Shown here one piece after another: positions 15,001 to 30,000 of a stretch of 64,000 nt of DNA. Numbering within the stretch: the first letter of the stretch is position 1; the number at the start of each line of letters is the position of its first letter. The translations under genes were made by a program, and so were the position numbers. The notes beneath the pieces are model-generated. The model did no database searches, was not told where the DNA came from, and saw only the letters and a list, made by a program, of their open reading frames with translations. The stretch spans positions 1,178,001 to 1,242,000 of the forward strand of contig NZ_CP100595.1 in the NCBI RefSeq assembly GCF_024267655.1, given 5' to 3'. Origin of the DNA: Arcobacter roscoffensis. GTDB taxonomy: Bacteria; Campylobacterota; Campylobacteria; Campylobacterales; Arcobacteraceae.

Positions 15001-18000
15001 TACAGTAAATGGAAATACTTTAGTTGGTTATGGAAGTGAAGCAAATTCATTTACAGCAGATCAAGGTAGTGCAATAGTTACTTTAAGTGATAATGCAACT
15101 ATAAATATTGATACTTTAGGATCTATTTACAGTGCAACTGCAATCGAGGTGTTTGGTACAGATTCTATAATAAATATGACAAGTGCTTCAGGGCTTACTA
15201 TACTTGAAGGTGCAGTTGTTGCAGCAAGAGCAGATAACTCTTCTATTAACCTTACAGGTGAAGATTATTTACATATAAATAGTGGAGGTGCTGTAACTGC
15301 TGGTGCTAAGTTTGAGTATGTTGAATCAACTCCAATAGCAATTGCAACTGGTATCAATACTTCAATGAATTTAACAACAAGTGGTGAGATGTTATTAGCT
15401 GGTTCTATTACAGCAAATGGTGCAATGAATTTAGTAGGTGGTGGCTCATTTAGTGATTATGAAGATTACTTCGACACAATCCCTGGAGAAAAAATTGCTT
15501 CAACATCTATAACGGAAGCTATTTTAGAAAAATTAAATGCACAAGATAAATCATTAGATTCAGCAATTCTAGAATTATTTGCAAGTGAAAATTTAATTAT
15601 AAGTGATAACTTAACTATTACAGCAATAGAAAATTATAAGACTTTTGCAGATTTAGATGAAGCTACTCAAAAAATGATTATTGCTGATTTAGGGTATACT
15701 TTAGTTGATATTGAAGGTGAAGATAAAACATTCTATTTCAATCCAAATAGTAATAATCCTGTTATAACAGAGTTTATTTCAGGAAATATATACACTAGTT
15801 CTCAATTAATTGAAATGGGATATACAAAAGCAACAAATACTATTTTCTATAACCCAGAAACAGGTGAGCTTAAAACTTCATTCTTTGAAGGTGATATTGT
15901 TGATTATGATAATTCTTTAATTGATTGGACAGGGGTAGGAACTCCAGCTACAAATGCTTCATTTAGTGATTTAACATATGAACAGCAAGAAAGAGTTGCT
16001 AATACTCTTGGTTATGAACAAGAAGTAATTGAAAATACTCCTACAGCTATATTTAATGTAATTACTGGGTATAACAAAGATAGTGAAGGTAATGCAAGTG
16101 ACCCAATCTATAAAGAAAAAAGAGAATATGTAGATTATAGAAATGTAAGAGTTGACTGGTCTGAGTTAGGAGTTGAACAGCCTGATGAGGATACATTCTT
16201 TGAAAACTATACATCTGAGCAAAAACAAGTAATTGCAAATGCTTTAGACTTTGAATTATCTAGTGTTGAATATACAAAACAAAGAGATCCTAAATACTTT
16301 AACTATGATGCACAAGCAGGTAAAAAAATAGTTGAAGAATTTACTCAAGGTACATGGGCTGATTACAAAAATGAATATGTATATTGGGGAGAAAGTTCAT
16401 CAACGCCTACAGGTAACTTCTCATCATTAAGTTTAGAACAACAAAAAGTTCTTGCTCATTCTTTAGGGTTTGATGTTTATGAAACAGGAACATATTATAA
16501 TCTTGAAGCAAATGATTCTTTAAAATTCCAAGAATCAAGAGAAACTGGAAGTCAAGCAAATTATATGTTCTCTCAAATTGATTTTGGTGGTGTAGAAACT
16601 CCAGATGAAGGAACTACTTTTGAACAATTATCAATTGCTCAGAAAAATATTGTTTTAGAAGAGTTAGGTTATTCTGAATTTACAGGAAAAATTTATATTA
16701 GCACTACTGAAGGTACACCTACTTTTGCTACTTCATTTACTGAGGGAGTTGATTATACAATTGAAGATATTACTTGGGATACTGATGAAAATGGTAATGA
16801 AAAAGCACCTGCAAAAGATGCTATTTTTGAAGTTTTATCAAAAGATCAACAAACAAAAGTATTAGAATTTTTAGAGTATAAATTATATAGTGGAGTAACA
16901 TATTATAATGTAGATTTAAATAAATATACTCTAACACTAGTTGAAGGTATTGATTATGAAAACTCTAAAGTTTCTTGGAGTGATGTAGAAATACCTTCTT
17001 CAGATATTACATTTGATGAAATGAGTGGAGAACAACAAAGTGCAATTTTAAGTTCACTAGGTTATAAGGAGTATTCTGCTCCTCAATATTATAATGTGAA
17101 TGCTTCTAGTGAAGATAAATACATTGTTCAAAGTTTTATAGAAGGTATTGATTATAATAATAGTGATTACAACTTAGGAAATAGTGCTAATAGATGGCTT
17201 GTTACTGATGAAACTAATAATACTCAATATATGTTATATGCAACTGATACTGATGGAAATGGTGAATTTGAAGAGATTCAAATCCAAGATCCACATGAGT
17301 TAGTAGGACAAAGAGGTTATGGATTCTTATTAACAGGTACAATTACTGTACTTGAAGATAATAAAGACTTAGTAATTTCTAGTAATAATGATACTGTAAT
17401 CAGAGGTAATATTAATCTTTACGGAGAAAATTCTACATTAACAGTTCAATCAGATAGTTGGGTTTACTGGGAAGGTGAAGCTGATGTTACAGGTGATATT
17501 ACTTTACTTGGTGGTATTGATTTAGATGATAAAGTAACAGTTGAAGATAGTGCAAAAGATACATCTCTTTATATTCATGCTACATCAACATTAAATTCAA
17601 AAGATGCAGCAACTACAATTACTCTTTCTGGTGGTAAAGATGTTGATATTTATGGAAGAGTTGTTGCAGGTGGTGCTATTGGAAGTACAGGTGTTACTTA
17701 TAATGAAGGTGATTCAGTTGTAAATATTTTAGCTGGTGAACAGGTATATATCGATACTGCAATTGCTGCAAGTAAGGCAATTAATATTACAACAACACAA
17801 GAAACAAATAGTGAAGATGATAATAAATCTCTTATTTTAACTTCATCTTCTGGATTAACTGTTGCGGGTATTACATCAGATTTAAGTGGTGGAAACATTA
17901 ATATTAATACAGTTGATGATATTGAAGCAATAGGTATGATTCTTTCAGGTGGATTTGTTACTCAAACATTTGATGAAAGTGGAAACCTTCAGTCTGAAAC

Positions 18001-21000
18001 ATTTAATTGGAATGAAGAAAATTCTTACGTTTCAATTACAAGTTTAGGAAAAGTTTCAATTGCAGGTGAAGTGTTAGATATTAATAATGAAGCTGTTGAA
18101 ATTGGTGGTGTTATTAGAGCTAAATCAGGAATTACAATAAATGCAGGTATTTCTAGTGATGGCATTGGTATTTATTTACCAGGAAGTGCAAAACTAATTA
18201 CTTATGATACTAATAGTGTTATTGATTTAAGTTCATCTGGTGATGCTGTTTTAACTGGACTTATTATTGCTGGTGGTGAGTTAGTTGACTATAGAGACTC
18301 AGAGGGTAAATACCTTGGAAGTGAAGTTGAGTTAAAAGATGATAATACTTCTAAAATATATATTTCTTCTGATAAACAAATTACATTAGGTAGAGATTTA
18401 ACAGCAGGTAGTTTAATTGATGTGAGAGGTGGTGCAGGTAGTGATAGAGCAGATGATACTGTTCTTGGTGAAGAAGGTTACTACTTTAATAGACAAGACC
18501 AAGGTATTGTAATTGGAGCAAATGTTCACTTAACAACACTTTCTGAAGACTCAGAAATCAACTTAAGTTCAAGTGGTGACTTAGCAGTTCTTGCTAGTGT
18601 TTGGAACGAAGAAATTACAGCTGATAAATTTGCAGAATCTGCTTATGGAAAATTAAGTGAAGATGTTACTTTAAAAATAGAGTTTGATAATGGAGTTGAA
18701 AAAATCACTAAAGATGTTGTTATTTCAGCAGCAGACACTTCATCAAATAATGGTTTAGGTGATTTAATTACAGATATTCAAAATGCATTAGATGCAGTTG
18801 GTTTTGCTGATATTACAGCAAGACTTACTGATGGTAAAATCATGTTAACTAGTGATTATGCCTTTGTATTAATGGCATCTTCATCAAGCGCAAAACTTCT
18901 TGGATTTAATCTTAATGAAAATAGAAACTCTAAAGGTTCTATCTCAATTGATGCAACACAAAAAGGAAGTGTAGTTAATCTAGGTAAAGAAGGAGCTATT
19001 AATGGTTCTATTTATCTATCTAATTATGTAGCTGGTCATGATGCTGTGAATTTCTACAGTGGAAATGAACCAACAGATGGTGGAAATCAAAACTTCTACT
19101 TTGGTGTTGGTGGAACTATTGAAACACATAAAGGTGATATTGAGCTTAATCCAGGAGATAATGGTACTTTATTAGGGGATTTAAAAGCTTTAGGTGATGG
19201 AGCGAATATTATAATTCACTCATCTGATACTTTAGATATAAAAGGAAGTTTAACTGCTCAACAAAATATCATCATTTATGCAGGAAGTGAGCAAAAAGAA
19301 GGTACTACAAGTATTCAAACTTATGGAACAAGTTCTATAAATACATTAGATGCAAATGGTTCAATTATTTTCGCTGGATACAATGATGTAGTAATAGATA
19401 GTGTTCTTGGAAAAGATAAAGATGGTAATGTAAATGCTAACTTAGATTCAATTCAAATTGTATCAGTATATGGAGATGTTACATTAGCTAAAACTAGTGG
19501 ATGGATTGAGACAGGCGCTCAAATTAACTTTAAAGCTGGTGGAGATATTTCTGTTGATGGTGTTATTAAAAGTTCAAGAGTAACTGAGTCTTTATATGAT
19601 GATGAAGTATCTTTTGTAGCAGATAAGGGTGTTAACTTAAGTGGAACATTAGAACTTGATGGCTCTTTAAAAATTCAAACTGGTGAAGATATCGTTCTTG
19701 AAGGTACAAGAATGGGTATTGATAATACTGATCAACATCTAAAACTTTATTCTCAAAGAGATATTTACTTAGGTACTATCAATCCAGTTGTTGGTGAAGA
19801 AGCAAACGGTGCAGTTGTAATCTATGCTGATAAATATGTTGATATGAAAGCAGCAGGAGATATAGTTCTTGCAAATGATGCTCATATTATGACAAGTGGA
19901 GAGAATAGTGAAGTAAAAGTAACTGCTAAGAACTTAACAGTTGCTGGTTCTATTAGAGCTGGAGCTACATTTGATGAAGATACAAATTCTACTTCTTTAA
20001 CTAAACAAGGTGGTGTGATTACTATCAAAGTTGATGAGTTATTAACTGTTGGTGGAAATGGTATGACATTTGATGAAAATCAACTTATATCTGGAACAAC
20101 TCAAAGAGGTGGTGTTATTGAAGCTGCCAATGATATTACAATTAAAACAGGTTCAAATGATAATGGATCTGGTGTTAGTATTATTAATTCAAGTACAGTA
20201 AGAGTTGACTCTACCGTAGATGGAGCATTTGCAGATACTACAGATGGAAGTATTTATATTTTCTCTGAGGGAATGATAAATGTTGAAGGTATTATTAGTG
20301 CACTAGATGATGGTGCTGATATAACTTTAAAAAGTGAAGACTTAATCTATGTAAATAGTATGATTAATGCTGATGATAGTATCGTTATAGAAGGTGGTAG
20401 TGGTGCTAGTGGTTCAGGTGTATTTGTAGAAAAGCTATTATTTACTGATTATGAATATGACACTACTAGTGGTTTAATTACTAATAAAGACTACTTAAGT
20501 GGTGGTATTATAAAAACAGGTGATAATGGAACTATAGATATCTCTTCTGATGATGATATTATTATCAAAGGTGTAGTTGGTGAGCTTGATGCAAATGCAA
20601 ATGCTGTAACTAAATCCGTAACTTTAACAACTCTTTCATCTGATATTACTGTTCAAGGTCAAGCAAATACTTACTCAACTACTTTAAGTGATGGAAGTAC
20701 TTATGAAGGTGTTGAATATAACTATGCAAGAGTTGATGCAAAAGATTTAATAGATGTTTACGCTAAAAATATTAATGTTCTTCAAAACTCTTTAGTTTCT
20801 GCAAGAAGTGATATAAGTAGAGTTGAGTTAGAAGCTGTTAAAACAGTATTTATCAGTTCTGCAATTGACCCAGACCAAGGTGGTATTGTAAAAGCAAAAG
20901 ATTTGATGCATATTAAAGCTAATGATATTAGAGTTGATGGTTTTGTAGGTTCAAGAAGTGATGATGGTGATGATAATGATTACATGGGAGACAACAATGA

Positions 21001-24000
21001 CGATGGTGTAGCAGATTTAGATACATCAAAAGATAGAGTTACTGTTGTTCAAGATGATGGAAGTACAATTGTTTTATCAAAATCTAGTGTATTAGGAAAT
21101 GATACAGCAACACCAGAAAACTTATATATTTCAGCACAAAATAGTGTACTTGTAAAAGGATATATCAGTGCTAATGATATTAGTTTACTATCTGGTATTG
21201 ATTTAGAAGAGTACACAATGAGTGAAATTGAAGCAGGAACAGCAAGCGATGCTACACCTGATATAGAAATAACACTTGATGATTTAAAAGACGGAACAAT
21301 TACTATTAGTAATCAAGGTATTGTAAATGCAGTAGAAGATATTGAAATGTTTGCAGGAGGAGATGTAACATTAAATGCAGATACTTCTTTAGATGGAGGT
21401 CCTGCAACAATTCTTATTCCTTATATTTATAGTTATACAAAAGATGTAGAGTATGTAACTGGATACCAAGAAGTAGCAATTGGTCAAATAGAAGTTCCTA
21501 AAATCACTTGGGTTTCAACAGAAGTAACTGAGCAAACAGGAACAAAAGAAGTACCTGTTGGTAACTATTACTATACTATGGATATTGAGCTAACTCAAAT
21601 TGGTTATTATAATCCAAATGCAGAAGAGAGTGAAAAGTTTAAAGAAGTTCTTATTGAAGGTCTTGATTATAACAACAAAGATGTTAATTGGGCTAATGCT
21701 GGAAATGAAGCAATGCCAAGTAGAACAGCAGAAACTGTTGTATATAATTATGATGATTACGATAAGTCAGACTATTTAGCAAAATATAAATCATTTACTC
21801 AATTAAATGATGCACAGAAACAAGCAGTTTTAAACTATTTAGGGTATAAGACTTTATATAGCTTTGGTTATAGTGCAACAGATCCTGATACAGATGTAGT
21901 TAAAAGTGATAAGGTTCTTAAAAATCAAGTTGTAAATGGTACAGCAAGTACACAAATAGTTACTCCTGATTGGGCTTCAAATGATGAACAAGTTTACGCA
22001 ATTGATGTTGCAGGACTTAGAGATAAGCTTATAGTAATGCCAGAAGGTGCGCATGAAGATATCTTAAGAGTTGTATCACAAGGTGAGGCAAGATATCTTT
22101 CAGGTAATGATACGAATACAGATTTCCATAGCGGTTCAGAAGCAAATCAAACTTATACATGGAAAACAGCAAGTGAGTTAGCAGCTTCAGTTGATTATTT
22201 CTATAAGTCTGACAATAATCATACAGGTTCTACTTTAATAAGTGGAGATTACTACTATGAAACAATTGCAAAATCTGTTTATAGTAATTTTACTGAATGG
22301 GAAAAATTTGGTGCAAGCACACCTGTATTATTTAAAGATGGAAGTACAGTTTTAACAGAAGCACCTGACGGAGAGTACTTCTTTAACGCTGATACTGAAA
22401 AGTTATATTATTTAGATACAACAAATGATAAATTTGTATTAGTTTCTGATACAACAGAGACTATTTCTTTAACAGATGTTAATGGTGGACTTGTTGCTGA
22501 TGGTGGATTAGATATTAATTGGGATAGATTTGAAGGAAGTGTAACAATTGATGGTGAAACATTAGCTAAATTTACTAAAGCTGAAAAGATTGCAACTTTA
22601 GAGTCTGTAGGCTTTATGTTAAAAGAAATCTCACTTGATGAGTTCGATACATATTCAATTCAAAAGCAAGAAGCAACTAGACTTGGTTTTAGTGCTGTAA
22701 TTGATTATAAAGACTTTGATAAGTTATCTTCTGCTCAGCAAGAAGCAGTAGCTGCAAAATATGGATATACAAAAGGCTTCTATGATACTAGTGGTGGAAG
22801 TGTATCTATTGGTGAATGGGTAGGTAAATATAAAGATGAATCAAATGTTTATTATGATCAAACATCATCAACTTTTGATGAAACAACAAATAGTTTAAAA
22901 ACAACAAATGGACATACAGGAGCAAGTGATACTTTCTCTCATAGTAAATGGAATGGAATTGATGCAACTATAACTGATAATGATTCTGGTCTAAATGCTT
23001 GGGATACTGGTTATACGACATCAGGTGCTAAATGGACAGCTGATTATATAGATAATACAGGTACTAGATATTTTGATATAAAAGATAATGATGCTATTTT
23101 CTATAACTTTGCTTACGAAGGTGTTGAAAATATAAATTATGACCCTTATTGGTCTTGGAGTGGAAGTAATGCAAGTGCAGAAGGTACAGACTCTTGGAAC
23201 ACAGGTAAAAGAGATAGTCAAAATATAGTTTCTTATGCTGATTATATAAGTGCATTAGATAAAACAAATGGTAATACTCAGTCATTAGAATATGTGACTA
23301 GTAAAACACAATATAATGTTGTAGTAGGTAAGTTCGCATATTGGGATTCATGGGATACAATTTTCTTATTAATTATTGATGATGATGATGGTTCTAAACA
23401 CACTGGTGGAGATGGAGGTATTAAGAGTGGATATGACTTTAATAATACATATAAGAATTTCTCTTATAAAGCATTAGGTTCAAATACTTATGCTTATGAA
23501 ACTAATGACACGTATAAAGATAGAATAATTGACTGGGCAAATGATGATGATGGTGGACCTTGGGAGAAACACTGGAGAAATGTTGGTTATGGAAACTTTA
23601 TTAATAGCTATTCTGAATTAAATACGATAGCAAATGCTTATGATGAAGTTGATTTTAGGTTAGATTATTTATCAAATAGTGAATGGAGTGGTAATAATAA
23701 CTCTTCTAAAGGTGACTTACCAATTTGGGGTGCTGATGAAGATGGTGCATTAGTTGAACTTGTAGGTAGAGATAGAATTTGGGTAAATGTAAAACAAGAC
23801 CAGTATGATTATACTTATGAGTGGACTTCAAAATACCATGATATGTATGACACGCGAATCAAACTAAATTATCAAATGGCAACACAAAGTCAAACAGTTT
23901 ATGACTTTAGACCTATATATGAAACTAAAAATGTACAAAAAGAGCATATTGATTGGGAAACTCAAACAGTTTACGAAACTCAAGCAATTATGGGAACTCA

Positions 24001-27000
24001 AGAAGAAGTTGTAACTGAGACTAGATATGAAGAAGGTGTTGGTCTTGGTGGAGACTATAGTGATAGTTTATTTGCTGATAATCTATTTATTAAAACTAAA
24101 TCAGATACTAATATCTTTGGTAATATTTATGGTATTGATACGATTGATATTTATGCAAAAAATTCTATTGATATCAAAGGTAAAATGGCTGATGGTGATA
24201 CAAATGAAACTATTTCAAAACTTGATGCTGATAACTCTATAAGACTTGTTTCTGATGATACTATATCTATTAGTGACTCAGCAAAAATTATAGGTACAAA
24301 TAGCGTTGTTATTGAAGCTAAAAATAGTTTAATCCTAGGTTCTGAGGCCATAGCAAATGAACATGCAGCAATGGATGTAAATGATACAATTTCAGGCTAT
24401 ACAAAAGGTCAAATTGAAATTGAATCTACAAATGTAACTTTAAAATCTGGTTCAGATATGGTTTTAAGTGGAACAATAACTGCTTCTAATCAATTAACAT
24501 TAAGTGCAGGTGATGACACTGTAAATAGTGTAAATGATGGTGGAATTACTGGAGATTATGAACTTGAATTAGATGCTAAAAATATCTCTATTTCAACAGG
24601 TACATTTGGTGGAAATGTTAATTTTGTTGGTTCAAAAATAAATGCTACGAATTCAATTACTATGAATGTTCAAGCAGGTCAAGTAAATCAAAGTATTGGT
24701 GCAATAAGTACTGATTTATTAACAGCAGATGCTGAAACAAAAATAAGTTTTGCAAATGCAAGTGTAAATAGTGTAGATTTAAGCTTAAATGATAAAGGTA
24801 ATATCTCTCTTATTAACGATAAGGATCTTGAGATTATTGATGTAGAAGCTAAAAATGGTTCTATTGATATAACTGCAACAGGTGATATTGAAATTCTAAA
24901 AGCTAGTACATTAGGTGTTAGTGATGTAAATGATATGACGGTTACAGCTAATAGTTTTACTATCTATACATATAAAAATTCTGATGGTGTTGAAAGTGAT
25001 TACTTATCTTCTCAATCTGATAGTAATTTAGAATTAGTTTCAACAAGAACTGAAGGTGGTAATGTATATTTAGGTTCTATTTCATTAGGAACGAGAGGTG
25101 ATTTTTCTGTAAATGCAAGTGCAGCTATCTTAAAATCAACTAATCTTGATGATAGTGCAGTAGATAATATTTTTGTAAATGCCGATGAAGTTATTTTAAC
25201 TTCAGTTGGAAATATTGTTATAGATACAAAGGCTAATAGTTTATCTGCAAATGTAAATGCAAAAGGTAATTTAACAGTTAATCAATCAGTAAAAGATAAA
25301 TTGCTATTAAAAGATGTAAGTTTATCAAATGGTAATATTTTAGTAAATAGTGATGCGATTGTTGAACTTGGAAGTGTAAATGTTAAAACAGATACAAATG
25401 TCGAAACTGAAGCAATATTTGACATAGATGGAAGTAAGATTTCAGATGCAGTAAAAACTGATAATTTAATTACTATAAATGCAAATAGTGATATTTTAAT
25501 CCAAAAAGTTTGGTTTGGAAATGATGAATCAGAACAAGTAGTTAATAATATTAGTGGAGATATTGTATTAAATTCTGGTGGTATCATTAAAGAAAGCTTT
25601 GGTGATGATGAAGCAGATATTATTGCTGATACAATTGATTTTACTGCTGTAACTGGAGTAATTGAACTTGAAACAACACTAAATAAAATTACAAATATTA
25701 CTACTACGTCAGGTAATGTGATTTTAACAGAAGTAGATAGAGTTGCTGATACTACAAAAGGTCTTGAAATTGGAAATATTTCAATTACTGCAACAACAGA
25801 TACTATTGTAGATATTACATCTCAAAATGACTTATTAGTAAGAGCAGATTCTCTAATCAAAGGTGCAAGTATTATTCTTGAAAGTACTGAAGGAAGCATT
25901 AGTGTTGAAACTCCAGAATCATATGTGGAAAACGATACTTCAACAGACAGCTTAGTTTACACAGAAGGTGTAAGTTTCACAGCATTTGATACTATTGATT
26001 TATATAGATTCTTTAATGCTCCTGAGTTTATTATTTATAAAGCAGGTGATCATTTTGAGTTTGGAACAGTAAGTGATCCAGAATCAGCAGACTTTAATAA
26101 ATCAACATTAGTACCAGAAAATATTGAATCAGATACTGTAATTTTAAATTCAGGTGTAACAATTTCTATTGATGGAACAATTACAGCTAAAGATAGATTA
26201 GAGTTAGTTTCTAAACAAAATATTAATATTTCAGGTGATATCTTAGCTAAAGACTTAAATATTAGTGAAGTATATATTAAAGCTACAGGTGAAAATACTA
26301 TTAAGTCTATTGTTGATTCATCAGGTTCAGGTGTTGCGAATGTTTCTGGAACAATAAAAGAAACACCATCAGGTTTTGTAAATATTAATACAGCAGGTAT
26401 TGAAGCAATTAATTTTGAAATTAGAGCTTTAAATGATATCTTTATTCAATTTGATGATAACTTTACATTAACTGGATTTGTTGGTGGACTTACTGGATTT
26501 GACAGTGCTAGAAATATTGATATTATTGTAAAAGATACACTATTACCAAATGATATAAGTAATAGTTTAACTGTTCAAGGTGGTATTGTAAGTGCACAAG
26601 ATATTTTAAGACTTGAAGCTGATGATATTAGTAGTGATGACAGTTCGGTATTTATTGCTACAGACTTAATCGCTGTTGCAAAAGGTGGAATGTTACTAAA
26701 TACTTTAGTTAAAACAGTAGATGCAGTATCTTCTAATGTAGGAAGTATCATAATAAATGAGGCTGATAATTTAGTAGTTAAAAATGTTTATGCTAATAAT
26801 GGAAAAATAGATATTACTGCAGGTGGTAATTTAGATGTTTATAGTGCAATTACAGCTGTAGATTCAGGAGATGCAAGTGCTATTAATGCTTCAAGAATTT
26901 CACAAATTGATGATACTGCATTATCTGCTTTAAAAACAGCATACACTACAGCATACTCAAGTGCAAATTATGAAACAGCAATGGAAAAAGCTCTTGAAAT

Positions 27001-30000
27001 AGCACAAATAGGTAAATTAATTACAAGTGCAGTTGATCTTTATGAAGGAATATCTGTTTTAAAAGAGGCTATAACATTATACAACGAAGCAAATGCAGCT
27101 AAAACAGAATTAGATACAGCAAAATCTGATTTATCTAGTTTCCAAACAAGTAGTACTGAGAAAAGTACATTAGATACTGCCAAATCTAATTTAACAACAA
27201 TAGAGGGTGAACTTACTCCATTAGAAACAGCTTATAATAATGCTCTAGCTGACTTTAATTCAGCAGAAGAATTACAAACAGCAGTAATTACTAATATTAT
27301 TAATGATAGAGTTACTTACTATAAATCAGAGTACGGATTAACTGATTTACAAGCTTTAAAACTTGTAAAAACAGAATTTGATTTAGAAAAACAAAATGCA
27401 CAGGATGAAGTAAATATTGCATTAACAAATTGGGAAGCAGATGAAAATAATACATCGTTAAGAGATATTCATATTGAAAAAGATAAGATATTAGATAGAA
27501 AAGCTTTATTCTCTAATGTTGCAGATAGTTTATTATCTGCGTTAAATTTAGGAGATGGTAGTTATTCAACGTTAATTTCAAATGCAAGTTCTTATACTAT
27601 ACCAGCATCTTACAGTACTAAAGTTTCAACATATGATACAGATTTTGCAGCTTATAAAACTGCAAATACTAATTTTGAGAATGCCTTAAGTGCTTATGAT
27701 ACATCATCTTTAAATACATATAAAACTAATATAGATTCATATGATTTAAATATAGATACATATAAAGCTGATACAGAAACTTATTATACAGATGCAAAAG
27801 CATTATATTCTGGAAGTGCTTCAGCTGTTGGAACTGCTAAAACAGCAGCAGATGATGCATTATCTGCTGCAAATACTGCATTAAGTGCAGTTACAACGGC
27901 ACTTTCAAACATTAATAGTAGTACAATTACATCGGCTAAAACAGCTTTAGATACAGCTACTGCAAAAATTTCAATGGCAAATGCAGATTCATCTGTAAGT
28001 GAGGTAGTAGATTACTTTGATGCAATCTCTGCATTAGAAACAGCACAAGCTGCCTATACTGCATTATCTTCATCTGCTACAGAAACGCAAATAAATACAG
28101 CATTAGATAATATAGAAACAGCACAAACAAATGTAATTACAGCATTGGCTGATTATAAAGCGGCAGTTACTGAGTACGAAACAGCATTATCTAATTATAT
28201 TACAGCAGCTAAAAACTATAATACAAGTATTCAAACTTACCATGATAAAGTAGATACTTACTATACAGCTGTAAATACATTTAATTCTAAAGTAGATGCT
28301 TATAAAACTGCAATTGAAGCTGATGGAACTAATATTTCAAGTTTAGGAAATATCCCTTCTCTTAGTTCATCAAGTATTACTAGAGTTACTGCAACTTTAG
28401 ATAATAGTACTTTATCTACAGCTGCGACTACTTTAAATACAAGTGAATATTCATTAGTTGATGATTTAAGAGTGAACACTTTAGCAAAATTTGATACTAT
28501 GAGTACAGCTAGTGAAACATATAATAATAAACTTGCAGAAAAAGAAACAGCACAAGAAGCTGTAAATACAGCACAAGATGCATATGATGCAAAAGAAGAT
28601 ACTTATAGTTCTATAGTTACTCAAAAGCAAGAAGCTTTATATGCTATTTTAAGTTTAGAAGGTGTTGATAAAACAGAAGCAAAAGTTACAACAAAATTAG
28701 CTGAGTTACAGACAAATATTAGTACAGAAGCTTCTAATATGAATACTGATTATACAAGTTTTATTGCAAATGTTGATTCAGGATTAACTTCTGCATCTAA
28801 TGTTTCTGATGGCTTATCAGGTGAAGATTATAAATCACAGTTTAGTGGTAATGATATTTTCTTAAGTTCAGCTGGTAATTTAAAAGTTGATTATGTTGAG
28901 TCAGGTGCAAATGCAGGTGCAGAGAAAGCAAATACTTCAATTGTATTAAACTCAGCAGGAATAATAAGTGAGCTTATTAATAACTCTAAAAATATTGCAA
29001 TGACAGCTACTCCATCAGATGCTGAAGATTTAGCGATCTTTAATAAAGAACAACAAGCTGTTGATGTATTTGGTTCTCAAGTATTTATTAAAAACCTTTC
29101 AACTTCATATGTTAGTTTAAGTGGAGCAGGAAATACTAACAATAGAGGAACATCTCTTGTAGATATAGAGATTGCTAATACTCAACCAAATGGAGTTAGT
29201 GTTGATGCTACAACAATTGAAAAAGATACAGCAGGTTATACGGCAAAAACATATACAGGAGATAAAGTATTAATTATTCCAGAAGTTGTAACAACAACTG
29301 TGGATATTACAACTAATGAAACATTAACTGTTGCTAAATTTAGTAGTGATGGAAAAAATGATTTAGCCTTTACTGCTGGTGAAGATTTAGTAATTGTTTC
29401 AGATTTAACTGTAGATGCAGATAAAAAAGTTACTTTAGATGCTTCAACTGGTGGAATTACTCTTGGAGGAACAATTACTGCTGGTACTTTAGATGTTACT
29501 GTTCAAGATGACTTCTCAGTTATTAGTAAAGTAGATACATTAGTTTTAGATGTAGTAGGAAGTGGAGATGTAACTATTGAGCAAATAGGTAATTTAACAG
29601 TTTCTAGCTTAGATATGAATGGTGGAGATTTAGATATTGTTATTGATGGAGATATTACACTTAACTTTACAAGTGATGCTTCAATTGGAGATATTAATAT
29701 TACTGCAACAGGTTCTGTAATTGTTACTGGTTTAACTGATTCTGCTAACGTTACAATAAGTTCAGGTGGAAGTGTTGATTTAACACTAGAAGCAGATACT
29801 TTAGATATTGAAGCTAATGGTGAGGTTACTATAAATGAAACTGATGATGTAACTGTAAATAGATTAGAACAAAATAGTACAGACTCGAACTTAACACTTA
29901 CAGCTGGTGGAAGTGTTGTATACAATGATAATATTGAAGCTACTAATGATGCTGTTATTAGTATGAATGTTGGAACATTAACTCTTAATAATTCAATTGA

